This document shows positions 13,054-25,699 of a DNA stretch of 64,000 bases, one piece after another. The stretch spans positions 351,090 through 415,089 of the forward strand of contig CAJJDO010000050.1 in the NCBI GenBank assembly GCA_905183005.1. The letters are read 5' to 3'. Below the pieces are notes generated by a model, which was not told the origin of the DNA, ran no database searches, and was given only the letters and a program-made list of their open reading frames with translations. This DNA is from Paramecium pentaurelia. Its lineage: Eukaryota; Ciliophora; Oligohymenophorea; Peniculida; Parameciidae. Both the position numbers and the translations under genes were made by a program. How positions within the stretch are numbered: position 1 is the stretch's first letter; every line of letters starts with the position of its first letter.

Positions 13054-13431
13054 ATGGGTGCCACATGCAAGTTTAGAGAAAGAGAAAAAGATATTATATC
13101 TCAAGAATCGCTATCAAGTTTACCAAACTTAAACTCTGAGCCAGATGCATAAACTAACTTAAAATATAAGGTATACGGTAAAAGTAAGAATTCCAGAAAT
13201 GTTGCTAATACTCCTGAAAATATGGAAAGGCCTCATTTTTTTATAATATATCCAAGAAATTAAAATTAACGAAATGATTTAATACTACAACTCTAAGACC
13301 TTAATCGCAATAACAATTATTATATTGAAGAATACTCTTAAATGACAAGTTAATCAATAGAATCTAAATATGAAAGTAATTTTTCATTGAATGAAGTATC
13401 TGAAGGATCTTTCAATGTTTTTCGTATATGA
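13054..13431 (+). CDS. Small MGATC-start protein, 125 aa, probably acylated
   Basis: Single exon. The start MGATCKFRE has Gly2 and Cys5 with a following basic cluster, a context for N-myristoylation and palmitoylation. The remainder is polar and low in hydrophobic content (SLSSLPNLNSEPDA, YIEEYSQMTSQSIES), probably disordered, with no recognised domain. Its layout (acylated head, short disordered tail) is like that of the protein at 5509, though the sequences are not obviously related. Function unknown. Confidence 0.65.
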
Positions 13432-14314
13432 ATGTACAATATTAGACAATGAAATTAGCTATGAATAAATGATGTAATCAGTTTTATTATCATAAATAAC
13501 ATTTTGTATTTTTTTTTTTCTGTTGTTATCAAAATATCAAATTAAGCTCAAAAAATTGTGTTCAGTTCTTCAGATTGTTATTAAAGATATAATATTTTTT
13601 AAGAATCAATTAAAAAATAATAGTTTTGGATACAATCATGCTGATTTTCTTATCTAAAACTATTTTTTAAAATCAATTCAGCTATGGTTTATTTATTACT
13701 TTACAATGAGAAATTACATATATTATCTTAAAAGAATATCATTTAAATTTATTATATAATTAGGATTTTTTTCTATTATCTTTGAGATTATTTCTAGTAC
13801 AATAATTTATCAGTTATATTCAATTTAATTTAAAATAAATTGAATTAATAAAATTTAAATAAGAAACTTGAAACTTAAAACTCGAAAACTTGATCACTTT
13901 ATGAAAATTGATACAAATACAAGTTTCTTAAGTATAATTTAATAATCTAATAATCTTAAAAAATTATTTAATTATAATTAATTAATTTAATTAATAAAGG
14001 TGATTACATTCAATTATTGATTATTTCAATTTTGGATTTTTCTTTATCCATATATTATATGAAATACCTTTAAGATTATACACTATACAATATAAGAGTT
14101 ATCTCATTTATTCTTATTTATTTTCCTTTTAGTAATGTCAATTGTGTTTATAAGACTAACCCTACCATTTGATAAATAAAAATATAAATTATATATGTTA
14201 TTGATATCTATAGTAAAAATTTAATATAATTCTAAATATCAAAAAATATTAGGAAAAAATATAGTAATAATATATTTTTATACAATAAATAAATAATTTG
14301 AAGTTTAAGTCATA
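13432..14314. other. Intergenic region of about 0.9 kb
   Basis: AT-rich. Only short frames with frequent TGA on both strands. No RNA gene or repeat family recognised. Confidence 0.45.
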
Positions 14315-14991
14315 ATGAAAATAGTATGTTTATAAAAAGATCAATTCTTAAATATTACTTTATCTTTATCAAAACATAAATAGATTTTGTTTAATATCTA
14401 ATATATTAATATTTTATAAGATGATACTTTTGAGATATATTTAATATCTTAAGAAGTTGAATGTACTTTAATTGTGAATTAAGTTAAGCTCTATTTATTA
14501 GTTAGTGTTTATAAATTGTAAAAAAATATTAAAAAATGGATTAATTTTAGACAAGTGAAGGCAAGCTCTTATATATTACATACAATTTATATAAATCTAA
14601 TCGTATTGGAATAGAGTAAAAAAATGAAATAAAAGGTGAGATATATAAGTAAATCATAGATATGTTAATAGCAAAAGATTTTAGAATATAATAAGTGATG
14701 TAAGAAATCAAGAATGAAACTAATATACAAAAAATTGAAAGGATGTTAGAAAATATTAATGTATCATAATTTGTTGAACATTAGCCAGAGGAACATAGTC
14801 CAAGAGATATTGATGACAATTTAAGTCATACTTATAAATAAAAAAGACCAAAGCTCTTTAAATTCTAAAAATCCAATTTCTCAAAATTTATAGAAGCTAA
14901 AGCAAATGAAGATACTGATACTTTCTCATCATCCAATAAGTAATTAGAATTCAGATAAAGATTATATTCATTAGCAGCTGATTCTTGTTGA
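14315..14991 (+). CDS. Uncharacterised protein, about 210 aa
   Basis: The first exon (MKIVCLQKDQFLNITLSL...) is joined to TSEGKLLYITYNLYKSNR by an intron placed at 14507-14550 (44 nt, long for this window; a 50-nt version starting at 14501 also keeps frame). A helical middle (IDMLIAKDFRIQQVMQEIKN) and a charged, Ser-rich tail follow, ending in Cys. No domain recognised. Its last 166 bases overlap, on the opposite strand, the reading frame of the next gene, so one of the two 3' ends may be misjudged. Confidence 0.55.
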
Positions 14992-16266
14992 TTTTATAAT
15001 ATTAAAAATATGAATAATTTGTTCAAGCAAGAAGTACTAGGATTATATTTCTGATTGGTATTAGGATATCTAAAAAGAATAAACTGGCTGCCTAATATTG
15101 ATCTTTTAAAGTAAGTTTTGATGACTAAGAATATAAAATGAATATTTACTGTAGACACAAGTGATGTATCCCATACTAAGATTAATAAGAATCCACTTAG
15201 AACAAAAAGAGTAAAATTACTAAAGAGGAAATCTCTTAAAATTAAAGCAATAATAATTCCAATAATTCCATTCTTCATCATCTTACTTGAAATAACAAAA
15301 TGAGTCTCAGCTACTTATTTATAGACATCTTAAACATCAAATAGTGATTTTAGCCTATTTATTGTCAAACACAAAAGTGATTAATTATGAATAATATATT
15401 TATTGTTTTACTAATGTTAATTAAATCTTTTACTTCGAATAAGTTTTTATTAAGATGTAATAAATATACTTATATATAAAAAGCTAATAACAAATGTGGT
15501 ATATAATTAGAACTATTAAAAGAGATAAAATCCAGTATTCCTTTTAGACTAATAATGATTATGGAGTAATTCAGAAACTTTTATGCTGTAGATTTGATTT
15601 CAAGTTACCATTTAAAATATTTTTGATTCAAATAAAAAAATGAAACATTACCAATTAGATATATTAGTAATAATCTAAAATAATCAAAACCGATATACCC
15701 TAAGATAATTTAATATTTTATACATCTTGTTTATGAGATTTGGTGAGTACAAACTTATATGAATAGACTCATTAATGGATATGATAAATAGTGAAAAAGT
15801 CTCTATCTTTTTTTCTAAAATGATAAAAGATAAAACTTACAAATAATTAATAATTTCTAAATACTGATTGTAAAATTAAAAATAAAGGATACATGATAAA
15901 AGAACAGTAATATAAGTTTGTATAAACTGTGTTTTCTTGGGAACCACCATTATTCAAAATATCTTATTGATTATTGTATTAGTTTGGATATTCATACGTT
16001 TATTAACATCTTCCATATGTTTCACAATAAGTATGAAAATTTACTTTACTTTTAGGAGTATATTTCATATAGAAGAACCATTTATTACTAAGTAAAAATG
16101 TTGAAATAAATATTATTATTAATTGCGTAATTAATAATCTATAAAAATATTATGATTCTTCTTTTTGATTTTTTAATTAAGTATTAGTATTTCCAGATCC
16201 TATTTATTCTTCTTGATTATATTTAGATGGTTCTTATAATGTGATTTGTTCCTATAGGGCTGTCAT
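14826..16266 (-). CDS. Multi-pass membrane protein, 403-459 aa
   Basis: The N-terminus is hydrophilic (TALQEQITLQEPSKY). It is followed by several hydrophobic spans, e.g. LLITQLIIIFISTFLL, CSFIMYPLFLILQSV, LLLIYLIGNVSFFYL, GIIGIIIALILRDFLF and FTLFVLSGFLLILV, with a short hydrophilic Cys-containing loop (HTYCETYGRCQQTYE) after the first. About six to eight spans are expected. The overall look is receptor- or transporter-like, but no family was recognised. Introns of 38 and 23 nt restore the frame. With TGA as the only stop the frame runs to 14826, overlapping the convergent gene. The conserved-looking membrane part ends near 14994. Confidence 0.65.
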
Positions 16267-16432
16267 TATGATTTAAAAAGTAAAATAAATTATATTATAA
16301 TCGTTGATATATAATTATAGATTTGATTGACGTGGCAATTTTATATCATAAGAAAATCATGATTTATGAATGGAAATAGAATGAATCATTGTAGTAAATG
16401 TTATTGGCAATTGAAATATTAAATAACATTAT

Positions 16433-19400
16433 TCAATCATCACTTTAAGGAGCTTCTTAATTTGATTCATCTTTTGGCACTCTTATAACTAAAAGAGGTA
16501 CCTAATGATCTTTGACTTAATCAAATTAATTGAAGTTTCTTTAATTGCATTTCATTTGATTGATCCATCTAATTAAAAAATACATAAATACCTTAAATAT
16601 TCCTTTTATGCTATTGTATACTCTTAATAAGCAATTTAAAGATATTTAAGATTTGATGCTTTAAGTCCAGAGGTTTCAAATTCTAGCTCAGGGAATTTCC
16701 TTGTTAATATTTTCATATCTTATTATTTAGTAACGTTTTTTGGGGATAGACATCTATTTTATTATTTTTTTGGTAATCTTCTTCGATTTTCTTCATTTTC
16801 TTATTCTTATTCAACTTCTTAAAGTATTTTATTTAGATCAATAAAAGAAGAGAAACTCTAATAGAATTCAGAATCAATAGGAGAATTTTCAGGTACTTAT
16901 TCATCCTCTACTTTTTGATTACCATCATCAAGTGATTTCATAGAATTATTTGGTCTTTCTGCAAATCCTATGGCACTTTAAGCTTTGCTAACTTAAGATT
17001 AGAAACTGATTTCTGGTAATTCACTTTTTCTAGATGAATTTTTAAGAGTAGTTGAATCTTATTCATTTTATTTGTCATTTTGTAATAATTATTCTTTTTT
17101 TTCTTTTGCTTTTTTTCTAATGAGTTTAGCTTTAAGACTTCTTTCTTAGATTACTTTTTAAACGTATTATTTTCCTCCATTATATAATTAAAATTATTAG
17201 TAAATCTTTCTAATAATTTAAATGATATATGAATATTTGAGATATATCATATCATTTATTAATTGATCTCTTTCTTTTTATGAATAATCTTTAAAGAATG
17301 CATATTATAATTCTTTATTAATATCTCTAATTTTTTCAAATCCTGATTATAAAGATCTATGACGATGTTAAATTCTATAAATTAATAGATGTATAAATGT
17401 ATTTCTAACTAAAGGACTCCAATGCATAAATATTTTAAAAAATAAATCAGTACTAAATAAGAAATCACATAATTCTTTTTTGGGTTCAGCTATATTAATA
17501 TTGTTTAATAATTATTACTTGTTATTAAATGAAAATTATTATATAAGATTTATAAACTCTTACTAATAGAGACAGCATGATCTCCATTTAAGATTAATTT
17601 GATTCCCTTGAAGAAAAAGGAATAATCAAAATTAGTAGGTAAAACATGGTAATTTTGATTAACTTTTTGTAACCAAACATCTACAATATTTAAAGTATTA
17701 AACACTTATATTGCATCATACAATCTTGTTTAATTGAATAATATATGAATAAATTTACTAAGCAACATAGAATTGTTGATAATTGCACATGATGCTTCAA
17801 TAAATTTATGATTTTTTAATTAGATATTAGATAGTAACAATTATACTATTTCATCATATCCTTATATATTTTACCAATTTACATTAAATCCAAATTTAGA
17901 TTAAACAAAATTAACCCATTATATTACAAAAGGATAATAAAAATGTACAATTTATTTATCAGGCATTTCTAATTTTAATGATTCTAATTCTTTTTTTAAT
18001 TATTATCCTTTTTCATTTTAAAATGCTTAATCATAAAATTTATGAATTAAAATATTTTCTATTTCTGGAAATAATGCTTGTTTAAATTATGGTACTCTAA
18101 AGTAGGAGAGTACAGCAAATTTAACAAAAAAATCATGTTCTTTATTTGAACAAGAAGTATCAACAACTCTTTATAAACAAAGAGGCATAACTTTAATCAT
18201 TAAAGTGACAAATAATTAAGCATTATGAATACGTTCTATTTAAGTATCAATACTTAAATGATCTAAATCCATATCATCTCTATAAATAAGTTCACTAAGT
18301 ACAGTAAAACATATTTCTTTAACCATTTCTGTTTATTATTTACTACTCTATTCTAATAAGTATTTCCATAATTTTATTTATACTGATTAACTATGTAACA
18401 TATCATCAACACTTTAATATTTAATATTGTGATTTTCAGCCAAAGTTGATAGAATTTCATTTCTTATTTTTTCAGAATCTTTAATCTTTTTATCTCTCAT
18501 TGTCTATGATAATGTTTCTACTTTTATTTATAATCCAATTAACCAATCAACTTCCTTATTTGTATTATTTTTAGATTTAGCTTTTTTTAATAATAAAGTA
18601 GATTAATTAACTATTCCTGTTTCTGTTTTCACTCCACTACATTGACTAACATATTAATTAGATCTAATAATAAATGTCCCTGCCCAATTACCAATATATG
18701 TACCATCAGAAATCAATTATTCATTTAATTATGCTTCTTAAATTAAAAGTGTATCAGTCTATGCAATTTAAGATGTATTATCATAAAAGAATTTATTAAA
18801 ACTAATATATGTACTACCAATTCTTTTATATTCTTCTTATTTTGTTTATTTATTAGCATAAAGTACAAAAACAAATGTAGTTATTTGAAAATCATCTGCA
18901 AATATATCAAATTCCATAAATGGAGAATCTTCAGTTCTGAATTCCCAAAGTATTTCATTTTTTGCTTCTAATGCTTTTTTAGTTGAAACATGTCTTTATG
19001 AACCACCTTTAATATGTTGATATTTATATGGAACATCATCATTTTATGAATAGGTTGGATTCATATATTTGGGAGAGATTGCTGATTAAGATTCATTTTC
19101 TTAAGATTTAATTTTTAATAGAAAACTATAAGCTATATCACCTAATTGTTCTTCTAAGATACAACGTATATGTTTAGTATTAATCTTAAAATGCAATCTT
19201 TAAGCTACTTTGATATCAAAAATAATAGAGGATTAGTTCTAAATTATTAAATAACATTTACACTAAACAAAATATCATGATGTTATGGTCCACTGGCAAT
19301 TTCATATATTGTATATTTGATCTTATAATGAACCTTATCTGAATCATCAAGGATTTGCTTATTTGGATATTTGAATATTGTACTAGTGTAAAGAATTGAG

Positions 19401-19676
19401 TTTGCATACTTTGAGGATCTATGTGCAAATCAAAAGTAAAGGTTTAGGGCCACTATACTAAAGGAGTAAGAGTACATGTGGATTTTTGGTATATCTTATC
19501 ATGGTGGTCTTATGAAGATGTTCATTGACTTTTACAATCACATATGCACTTTACTGTTGTATATTTTTAACCTTGATACCAGAAATTACCATTCTAAACA
19601 TTAGATTTTATTATCCAAATCTAATATCATTTAGATGCTACTTTCTTGTCTAGTGAGAATAACATGCAGTTCCCAT
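16433..19676 (-). CDS. Acylated C2-domain protein with a UPF0592/DUF1765-like helical region, 1035 aa
   Basis: Starts MGTACYSHQ (myristoylation and palmitoylation context). Residues about 25-130 resemble a C2 beta-sandwich (MFRMVISGIKVKN, AYVIVK, QWPQTFTFDLHID). A second beta-rich block with EFDIFADDFQITTFVFVLY follows. A long helical region includes WVNFVQSKF, FFKGIKLILNGDHAVSISKS and FKIFMHWSPLVRNTFIHLL, strongly reminiscent of the UPF0592 (DUF1765) family. The tail is charged (RRRLPKKQQNRCLSPKN). Five introns are placed. The first (19495-19529, 35 nt) is uncertain, since a 41-nt alternative also fits. A membrane-associated scaffold is a reasonable inference. Neither the partner nor Ca2+ binding can be read from the sequence. 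Confidence 0.75.
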
Positions 19677-19704
19677 TATTAATTTATAATATATTATGAA
19701 TTAC

Positions 19705-20796
19705 TCAATATTTCAATTTGGCAAATTGTAATACAATCTTCTCTTCATGTACTTCTTCAAATCTCTATCTAATCATCTATTCAAGTTGATTCACCAATTA
19801 AATTTCATTTCTTCTTGATTGAGTACCATAATTATATTCAGTTTAAAAAGTTGAACATAAAGCTTGAGCTTATTCTAATAATTATTGATTTCTTTATTAT
19901 TTTGATTAAGCAGAATTTGATACTGCTTATTGAACTCCAATACAAGTTTATAATTTATCTAATTTAATTTATTATTTTTCATATTATTATTGTAATCTTG
20001 ATAACACTTTGTTTACTTTCTCTTTTTATAAATTAAATAAAGCAACACTTTAACTATTTGATTCTGTAAATTAATTATATGCATTATTAATTGTGGATTT
20101 TAAATCATTAAGTAAATGTTCAACTTATTAAAGTAAACTCAAATCAATTGACTCTCCTTAATTTGCTAATTATATAAATGCATTAAAAATTGGAGCATAT
20201 ATTGAAGTTTTATTAATATCAAAAGATGTTTACAACATGCGTTGACTTACCTTACTTAATTCTGAAAAACTTCTATATCCAAATGATATTCCTTCTAATA
20301 TTGTCAAAGCTTCTTCTATGGAATTTAATGAATCCTCATATTAACGGTTTCTCTTTTTAAAATACCCTTATTCTGAATCTGCTGTTTACAATATAGTATT
20401 CAAATGTTACTAGAAAGTATTTTCTTGTTACTAATTAATCTACTGTTAATCAATTGTTCTCTATTTTGAATATTAACAAGTGTTTAATTGAACATTAGAG
20501 TCTCTAAAAGTATTTTTTGAGTTTTGAATTTCAGCATTTCTAAAATCATATTCACTTTAACATTCATTTAATTCCACATTAAAGATTTAATCGTGATTGA
20601 CTTATTCTTCATTGACAGAATCTCTAAATAATGTAAGTATATTCAAAACAGCATCTAATGGAGAATGAGATTTTATCTTCATCTCCACTTCAGCCATTAC
20701 AGAAGTGATCGATCTCTATTTAGTGTAATTAAGTCTTTATTGATGATTTGTACCAGAAACTATAACTAAGATCAGCAAGAGAGCAAAGATCTTCAT
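19705..20796 (-). CDS. Trichocyst matrix protein (TMP), AT-rich paralogue, 363 aa
   Basis: Trichocyst matrix proteins are secreted, processed and crystallise inside Paramecium's exocytotic trichocysts (Tetrahymena homologues are Grl proteins). A signal peptide (MKIFALLLILVIVSG) precedes RSITSVMAEVEMKIKSHSP, LDAVLNILTLFRDSVN and EQVNHDQIFNV, all clearly matching the second TMP at 56742-57836. Long coiled coils follow, with SEQGYFKKRNRQYEDSL, ELSKVSQRMLQTSFDI and an end rich in Gln/Arg. No intron. Compared with its paralogue it is much more AT-rich and uses TAA/TAG for Gln far more often, suggesting weaker expression or relaxed constraint. Confidence 0.93.
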
Positions 20797-21190
20797 TAAA
20801 TTAAATAGGTAAAAACGATTTAATTCATTTCAATAATTAAAACAAATCACTTAACCAAATATCCTTTATCATTATTTAAATATCAATAATATTTTAATTC
20901 TATAATTATACATATATATATATATATATATATTATTTTCCAGAACTTAACATCTATTACATATTAATGAAAAATTAACCTCATAAAAATTCATTTCATA
21001 AACATACTACATAAAGAATAAGGATGATTTAAAATTTTATATAATAAAATTGTATTTTAAAATACTAAAATAGATTCTTAATTCGATTGAATTAATAATA
21101 TGTTTGAATATACTTTTTTTAAGGAATTCATTACATTTAATTAAAATTGTATCTCATAATATTACACAAATTTAAATAATTACCTCAAAT
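20797..21190. other. Divergent intergenic region with a (TA)n tract
   Basis: Spacer between the TMP gene and the divergent reductase gene. It contains a TA dinucleotide run and is otherwise featureless AT-rich DNA. Confidence 0.5.
20912..20933. repeat. (TA)n microsatellite
   Basis: Uninterrupted alternating T and A over about 22 bases upstream of the two divergent genes. Confidence 0.85.
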
Positions 21191-22321
21191 ATGTCAAATC
21201 TCTAAGTACAACTAATTAAGAAGCCTGATGCCAAATATCCTAGAGTGAATGATGTTTTCTAAGTTAAGACAACATCAACACCAACTGCTAATCAACTTAA
21301 AGATGGTGAAGTATTGTTGGAAAATCTATACTTCTCAATTGATGCAACAATGAGAGTATGGATTAGTGGGTATTTATTATAATATTAAATCATATTAGTG
21401 CTAAGACTTATGTAGATCCAGTCCTTCCTGGTAATACTATGTTTGGTTAAGCTGTGTCTAAAGTTCTAGCTTCAAAGAGTGAAAAATTCTAAAAAGGGGA
21501 TTATGTGATTGGTCTTGTTAATTGGACACTCTATTAAATTATTAGTGATGCCAAACTACATCTTGTTAAGAGAGGAGGAGACATTGATGATTTGACTGGA
21601 TATTCATTCTTAGGTCCATTAGGAATCAGTGGATTGACAGCTTATATTGGATTTGAAGCTATTGGTAAACCAAAAGAGGGAGAAACTGTTGTTATCTCTG
21701 CAGCTGCTGGAGCTGTTGGAGAAATTGCAGTCTAATTAGCAAAAACATATTACAAATGTAAAGTTATTGGAATTGCCGGTGGTCCAGAAAAATGTGATTA
21801 TGTTAAGAAATAATTGGGTGCACATGATTGTATTGATTACAAAAATGAAAATCTTAGTAAAAGACTAAGAGAATTAACACCCAATGGAATACATGTATAT
21901 TTTGATAATGTTGGTGGAGAAATGCTCGATGAAATATTGATGCATATTACAGATCATACTAGAATTATTCTTTGTGGAGCTATTGCCACATATAATTAAA
22001 CTGGAGGTAAATTTATTTTTATTATCTATGTAGAACCATATAAAGTGAAGAATTACCCTAGATTAATTATAAAAAGAGCAGTCATGTAAGGTTTCCTTTA
22101 TTTTGATCATCCTGAATTATTCAAACCAGGATAAGCAACTATAACTTAAATGATCAAATAAGGATAATTGAAAGTAAAACATATCATGTAAATATATTTA
22201 GATAAGATATGATGTTCAAAACGGATTAGAATAAGCTCCAAATGGATTAGCTAAATTATTATTAGGTTAAAATAATGGTAAAGTAGTAGTGAAAGCAAAA
22301 TCAGATCAACCAAAGCTTTGA
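21191..22321 (+). CDS. NADP-dependent MDR-family reductase (PTGR1/2-oxoalkenal reductase-like), 351 aa
   Basis: Zinc-free medium-chain reductases of this group reduce alpha,beta-unsaturated carbonyls such as 15-oxo-prostaglandins, leukotriene derivatives and lipid aldehydes with NADPH in the cytosol. Visible are the N-terminal catalytic half (ENLYFSIDATMRVW, PGNTMFGQAVSKV), LGPLGISGLTAYIGFEAIG, the Rossmann signature VVISAAAGAVGEIAVQLAK, GIAGGPEKCDYV and YFDNVGGEMLDEIL, each at the expected spacing. Full length for the family. Introns lie at 21370-21398, 22007-22033 and 22188-22206 (the last 19 nt, ending AAG). The exact substrate cannot be inferred. Confidence 0.93.
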
Positions 22322-22980
22322 TTATTTGAGTATATATAACAAATGTTAGATTAATAATATTATTTATATTCTTTAATATCAATTAAAATTAATATTGCGT
22401 ATTAAAATTGATTAATATTATAATTATTATGTAATAATATTTTGAATCAATATTAATTATATTATAATTGTAATTTATTAATTAGTCTTCAAAAATCTAG
22501 ATTATAAATGTATTATTTTAATCCACATTGAAATTAGGCTTAGATGAAAGAGAGAGATAAAAGATATAAAAATATATTCAAATAATTTATCAATTTTTAA
22601 ATTATATAAATTTAAGTTCTTTTAGGTTCAATTTAAATGATTTCTGAATTAAATTTACAACAACTATCTTGGTTATATTATATGTTTTAATAAAAACTTG
22701 ATTAATTAAAATGAAATAAGACAAATAAGTTCAAGATATTAAATCACTAGTTTAAACAATTATCATAAGATAATCTTAATAGAAATTCAAAAATAATACT
22801 CAACTTTGGAAACTTAATATTTTTTAAGAGATATTATGCTTAGAATAACTTAATAATAATAAGACATAGTTGATGGTTGCATTTCGTGACATCATAAATA
22901 CATTATATATATATTATTAATAATTGTAATGATAATTTTACATATATAAAAATTTAGATTATACTAACTTTAACTTCATT
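22322..22980. other. Intergenic region of about 0.66 kb
   Basis: Very AT-rich with many TGA in every frame. No feature recognised. Confidence 0.45.
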
Positions 22981-24492
22981 ATGCTTGCATCTATTGAGAT
23001 ATTAACTAAAAATGAAAGACTAAAAATAAGTCAAGAATCAGAAAGGAAAAAATTCAAAATAACAGGACAAACCATTTTGAAAGGTGATCATATTTCTAAT
23101 TATGACTTTTCTAAAAGACTCTCTAATGAAAGTAAAAATATTAAACTAAAGTTAAAGGTGATAAAGGAAATCAATAAGCCTTACTTATGAAAATAGGGTA
23201 TTCAGTTACAGATGATCATAATTAAGATTATGAACGAAGAAATAGAGGTTATTCAATTTCAACAGATATTTAATCAGGAAATAGATTAGCAACCCTTAAA
23301 TCTGATAGTAACACAATTGTAAAAAGAGGTTAAAGTACAGAAATGAATAATAATTCCTAATTTATGAATTGTCAAAGAACCAATATATACAATGCAAGAA
23401 CAATCAGAAAAACATTTTAATATGATGATTCTGATAGTGGTTTAGAGAATCTAAATGATAATACAAACAATAAGATTGATAATAATACTTAAATAATTAA
23501 TAAAAAGGTTAGTTTCGAAAAAGAAAAAATATCAAATATTCCTACTATGATTAAGTTTAAGTTTTAAAGAATTAGAAGATGTTTTCAAATAATTAAAGCT
23601 TTATTTAGAATGAAGACACTTTGCAAGTATAATTATGTTAAAATCTTAGACAAAAGAAATCTTCTTGGGCATTAAAATAAGAGATTTTAAGAAGAAATTA
23701 AAGATCACTTAAATTTAATGAAAACCTTACAATGATAAAAATAAAATAATGGACATAAATGGTTTTTTCAAAGATGATTTCAATAATATAATAAAAAAAA
23801 TTAGATAAATGCAAACTTAATTTCATTGTAATTTCTATCTTTTATATTAAAAGGACAATCCTGAGAGTATGTCATTATTAGAAAAAGATTAAGCAATCAT
23901 TTTTATATTAAATATCTTCACTTTTTCAATGTCTAATTTAGTTATAATGTCATCAAGTACTAATTTATTAAAAGAATTATAAATCATAATGTATCAAGAA
24001 CAATTTTTTGAATACAGAAAAATATTTAGTAAATTTGTTAGTTAAAGAGCTAATTATATCAATTAACAATATTAAGAATTAAATCAATAAGAAAAATAAA
24101 TAATCTTATCAGAATGTATTATAATCAATTATTTGATTACAAGCTTAGTTAAATTAACAGAAACTATAGATATTTTGAAATGTAATAAATCAAGTATTGA
24201 ATTTTTAATTAGATGTTTGATTTCTTTAATTCAGTATTTTTTTATTCAACACTTTATAAATTTTCCTAAAGTTGAGATGAAAAATTAAAAAATTACTTTC
24301 TCATAATATTAATTAGGAAGGAATAGTACTTCTATAATAATTCTGTAAACTAATCAAATTAAATCAGATGATCTGATTTTTGGTACTTACACTGAATAAC
24401 AGCTAAAAGATTTTATTAGTAAAGATAATTGGTTAGAGGCAAATAAAAAGAAGATGAGCCAAATAGTTACTAATGTAAATAGTGTATTCTGA
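22981..24492 (+). CDS. Uncharacterised 480-aa protein with a basic IQ-like segment
   Basis: Three introns (20, 23 and 26 nt) splice one frame. The first 180 residues are polar and Ser/Asn-rich. A strongly basic stretch (MIKFKFQRIRRCFQIIKAL) resembles calmodulin-binding IQ helices without matching the motif exactly. The C-terminal 270 residues are helical and fairly hydrophobic (AIIFILNIFTFSMSNLVIM, FLIRCLISLIQYFFIQHF), either buried helices or membrane contact. No family recognised. The stop is only about 65 bp from that of the convergent B-box-like gene. Confidence 0.7.
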
Positions 24493-24556
24493 TTAAAAAC
24501 TATCTATATATTGTATATAATTTCTATAATAATTACAACATTTATATAATTAATCA

Positions 24557-25687
24557 TCAAATCAATTAAAAACAGGGAAAATACCCATAATCATCAATCT
24601 CTTTAATTTCTTTTGGAAGTAAATATTGATTAAATTTTGGAAATTAGAATTTCAAGTATTAATTATTATCAGTTAATTTTTAAAATGAAACACTATAAGA
24701 TTGTATATCTAATATTGTTAAACTGATTGTAAATACTTAACCAGAAATCAATCTGAATTATTCAGGTAATTTAATGTAGTAACAATAAGGAATAGGTTTT
24801 TCTAATGCATTATGACTGATAATAGTTTGAAATTCATACGCTCTTATAGTCAGATCATATCCTAAATGAATTTTATAGAAACATTTTAATTATTATTATT
24901 GATAATCTATGTCTTTATTTTTATATAGGAAAGGTTAATAAAAACCAATTAGTTCACAAGTTTATTCAACAAGAAAATTGCAAACAAACATTTTATTATT
25001 TTTTAATGGTTTTATAGTTAAGGTACCATCACTATCTTTAGCAACTTATTCATATCGTTTAATAATTTAAATTAATTTATTTTGGCTTTATTTATTGTTT
25101 GTTGTTTCTTTTTTAATTTCAAATGTTTATTACATTGATTATACTAATTTTTATAGAGTATTAATTGCCATAATCATCTATGGTTTTGCAGTATCATACT
25201 TTTATAATAATTCATTACTTTAAAGTTTTTATAGATTTAAATCATAAGTACAATTATCATGTAATTTATCAATAATCTTTTTGAATGTTTCATAATTCAA
25301 TTAAGTTTTTAGATTAATACATTAATTGTATATTTCCTTAATTGAATTATTTTCATTTAGTAAAGCAATAGAATCTTATAATTATTTTTCAATATCATTT
25401 AATCTGTTCATCAATTCTTGTTTGTATTTAAGAAAATGATCCAATATTTCTTGAGTCAATGGATTATTAATTGATTTATTGATTTGAATATTTCTTTGTA
25501 AAAAGTCTTAAATTTATAGAAGTGTAAAAATAAAATTAGGATGTTGATCATGTTGTGATTTACATTTTAGACATATTAGTGAATTTTCTTTGCATTTAGG
25601 ATTCATACAAATTTATATAATAGGCTTTTTATCATGTTCATATTTAGGACATTGTATTTTTGAACCTTATTATTCTAATGTTAACAT
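24557..25687 (-). CDS. B-box-like zinc-binding protein with coiled coil, 376 aa
   Basis: No introns. The N-terminus carries CPKYEHDKKPII, ICMNPKCKE and ICLKCKSQHDQH, a C-H-C-C-C-C-H-H order typical of B-box-type zinc binding. A coiled coil follows (about residues 60-200) and then a C-terminal beta-rich region of about 150 residues (FVCNFLVEQTCELIGFY, IHLGYDLTIRAYEF, SGQVFTISLTIL) that looks like a small sandwich of the kind used as a recognition domain. No RING precedes it, so ubiquitin ligase activity is not implied. Start codons of this gene and the divergent SPX gene are 12 bp apart. Confidence 0.78.
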
Positions 25688-25699
25688 ATTAAAATTAAA

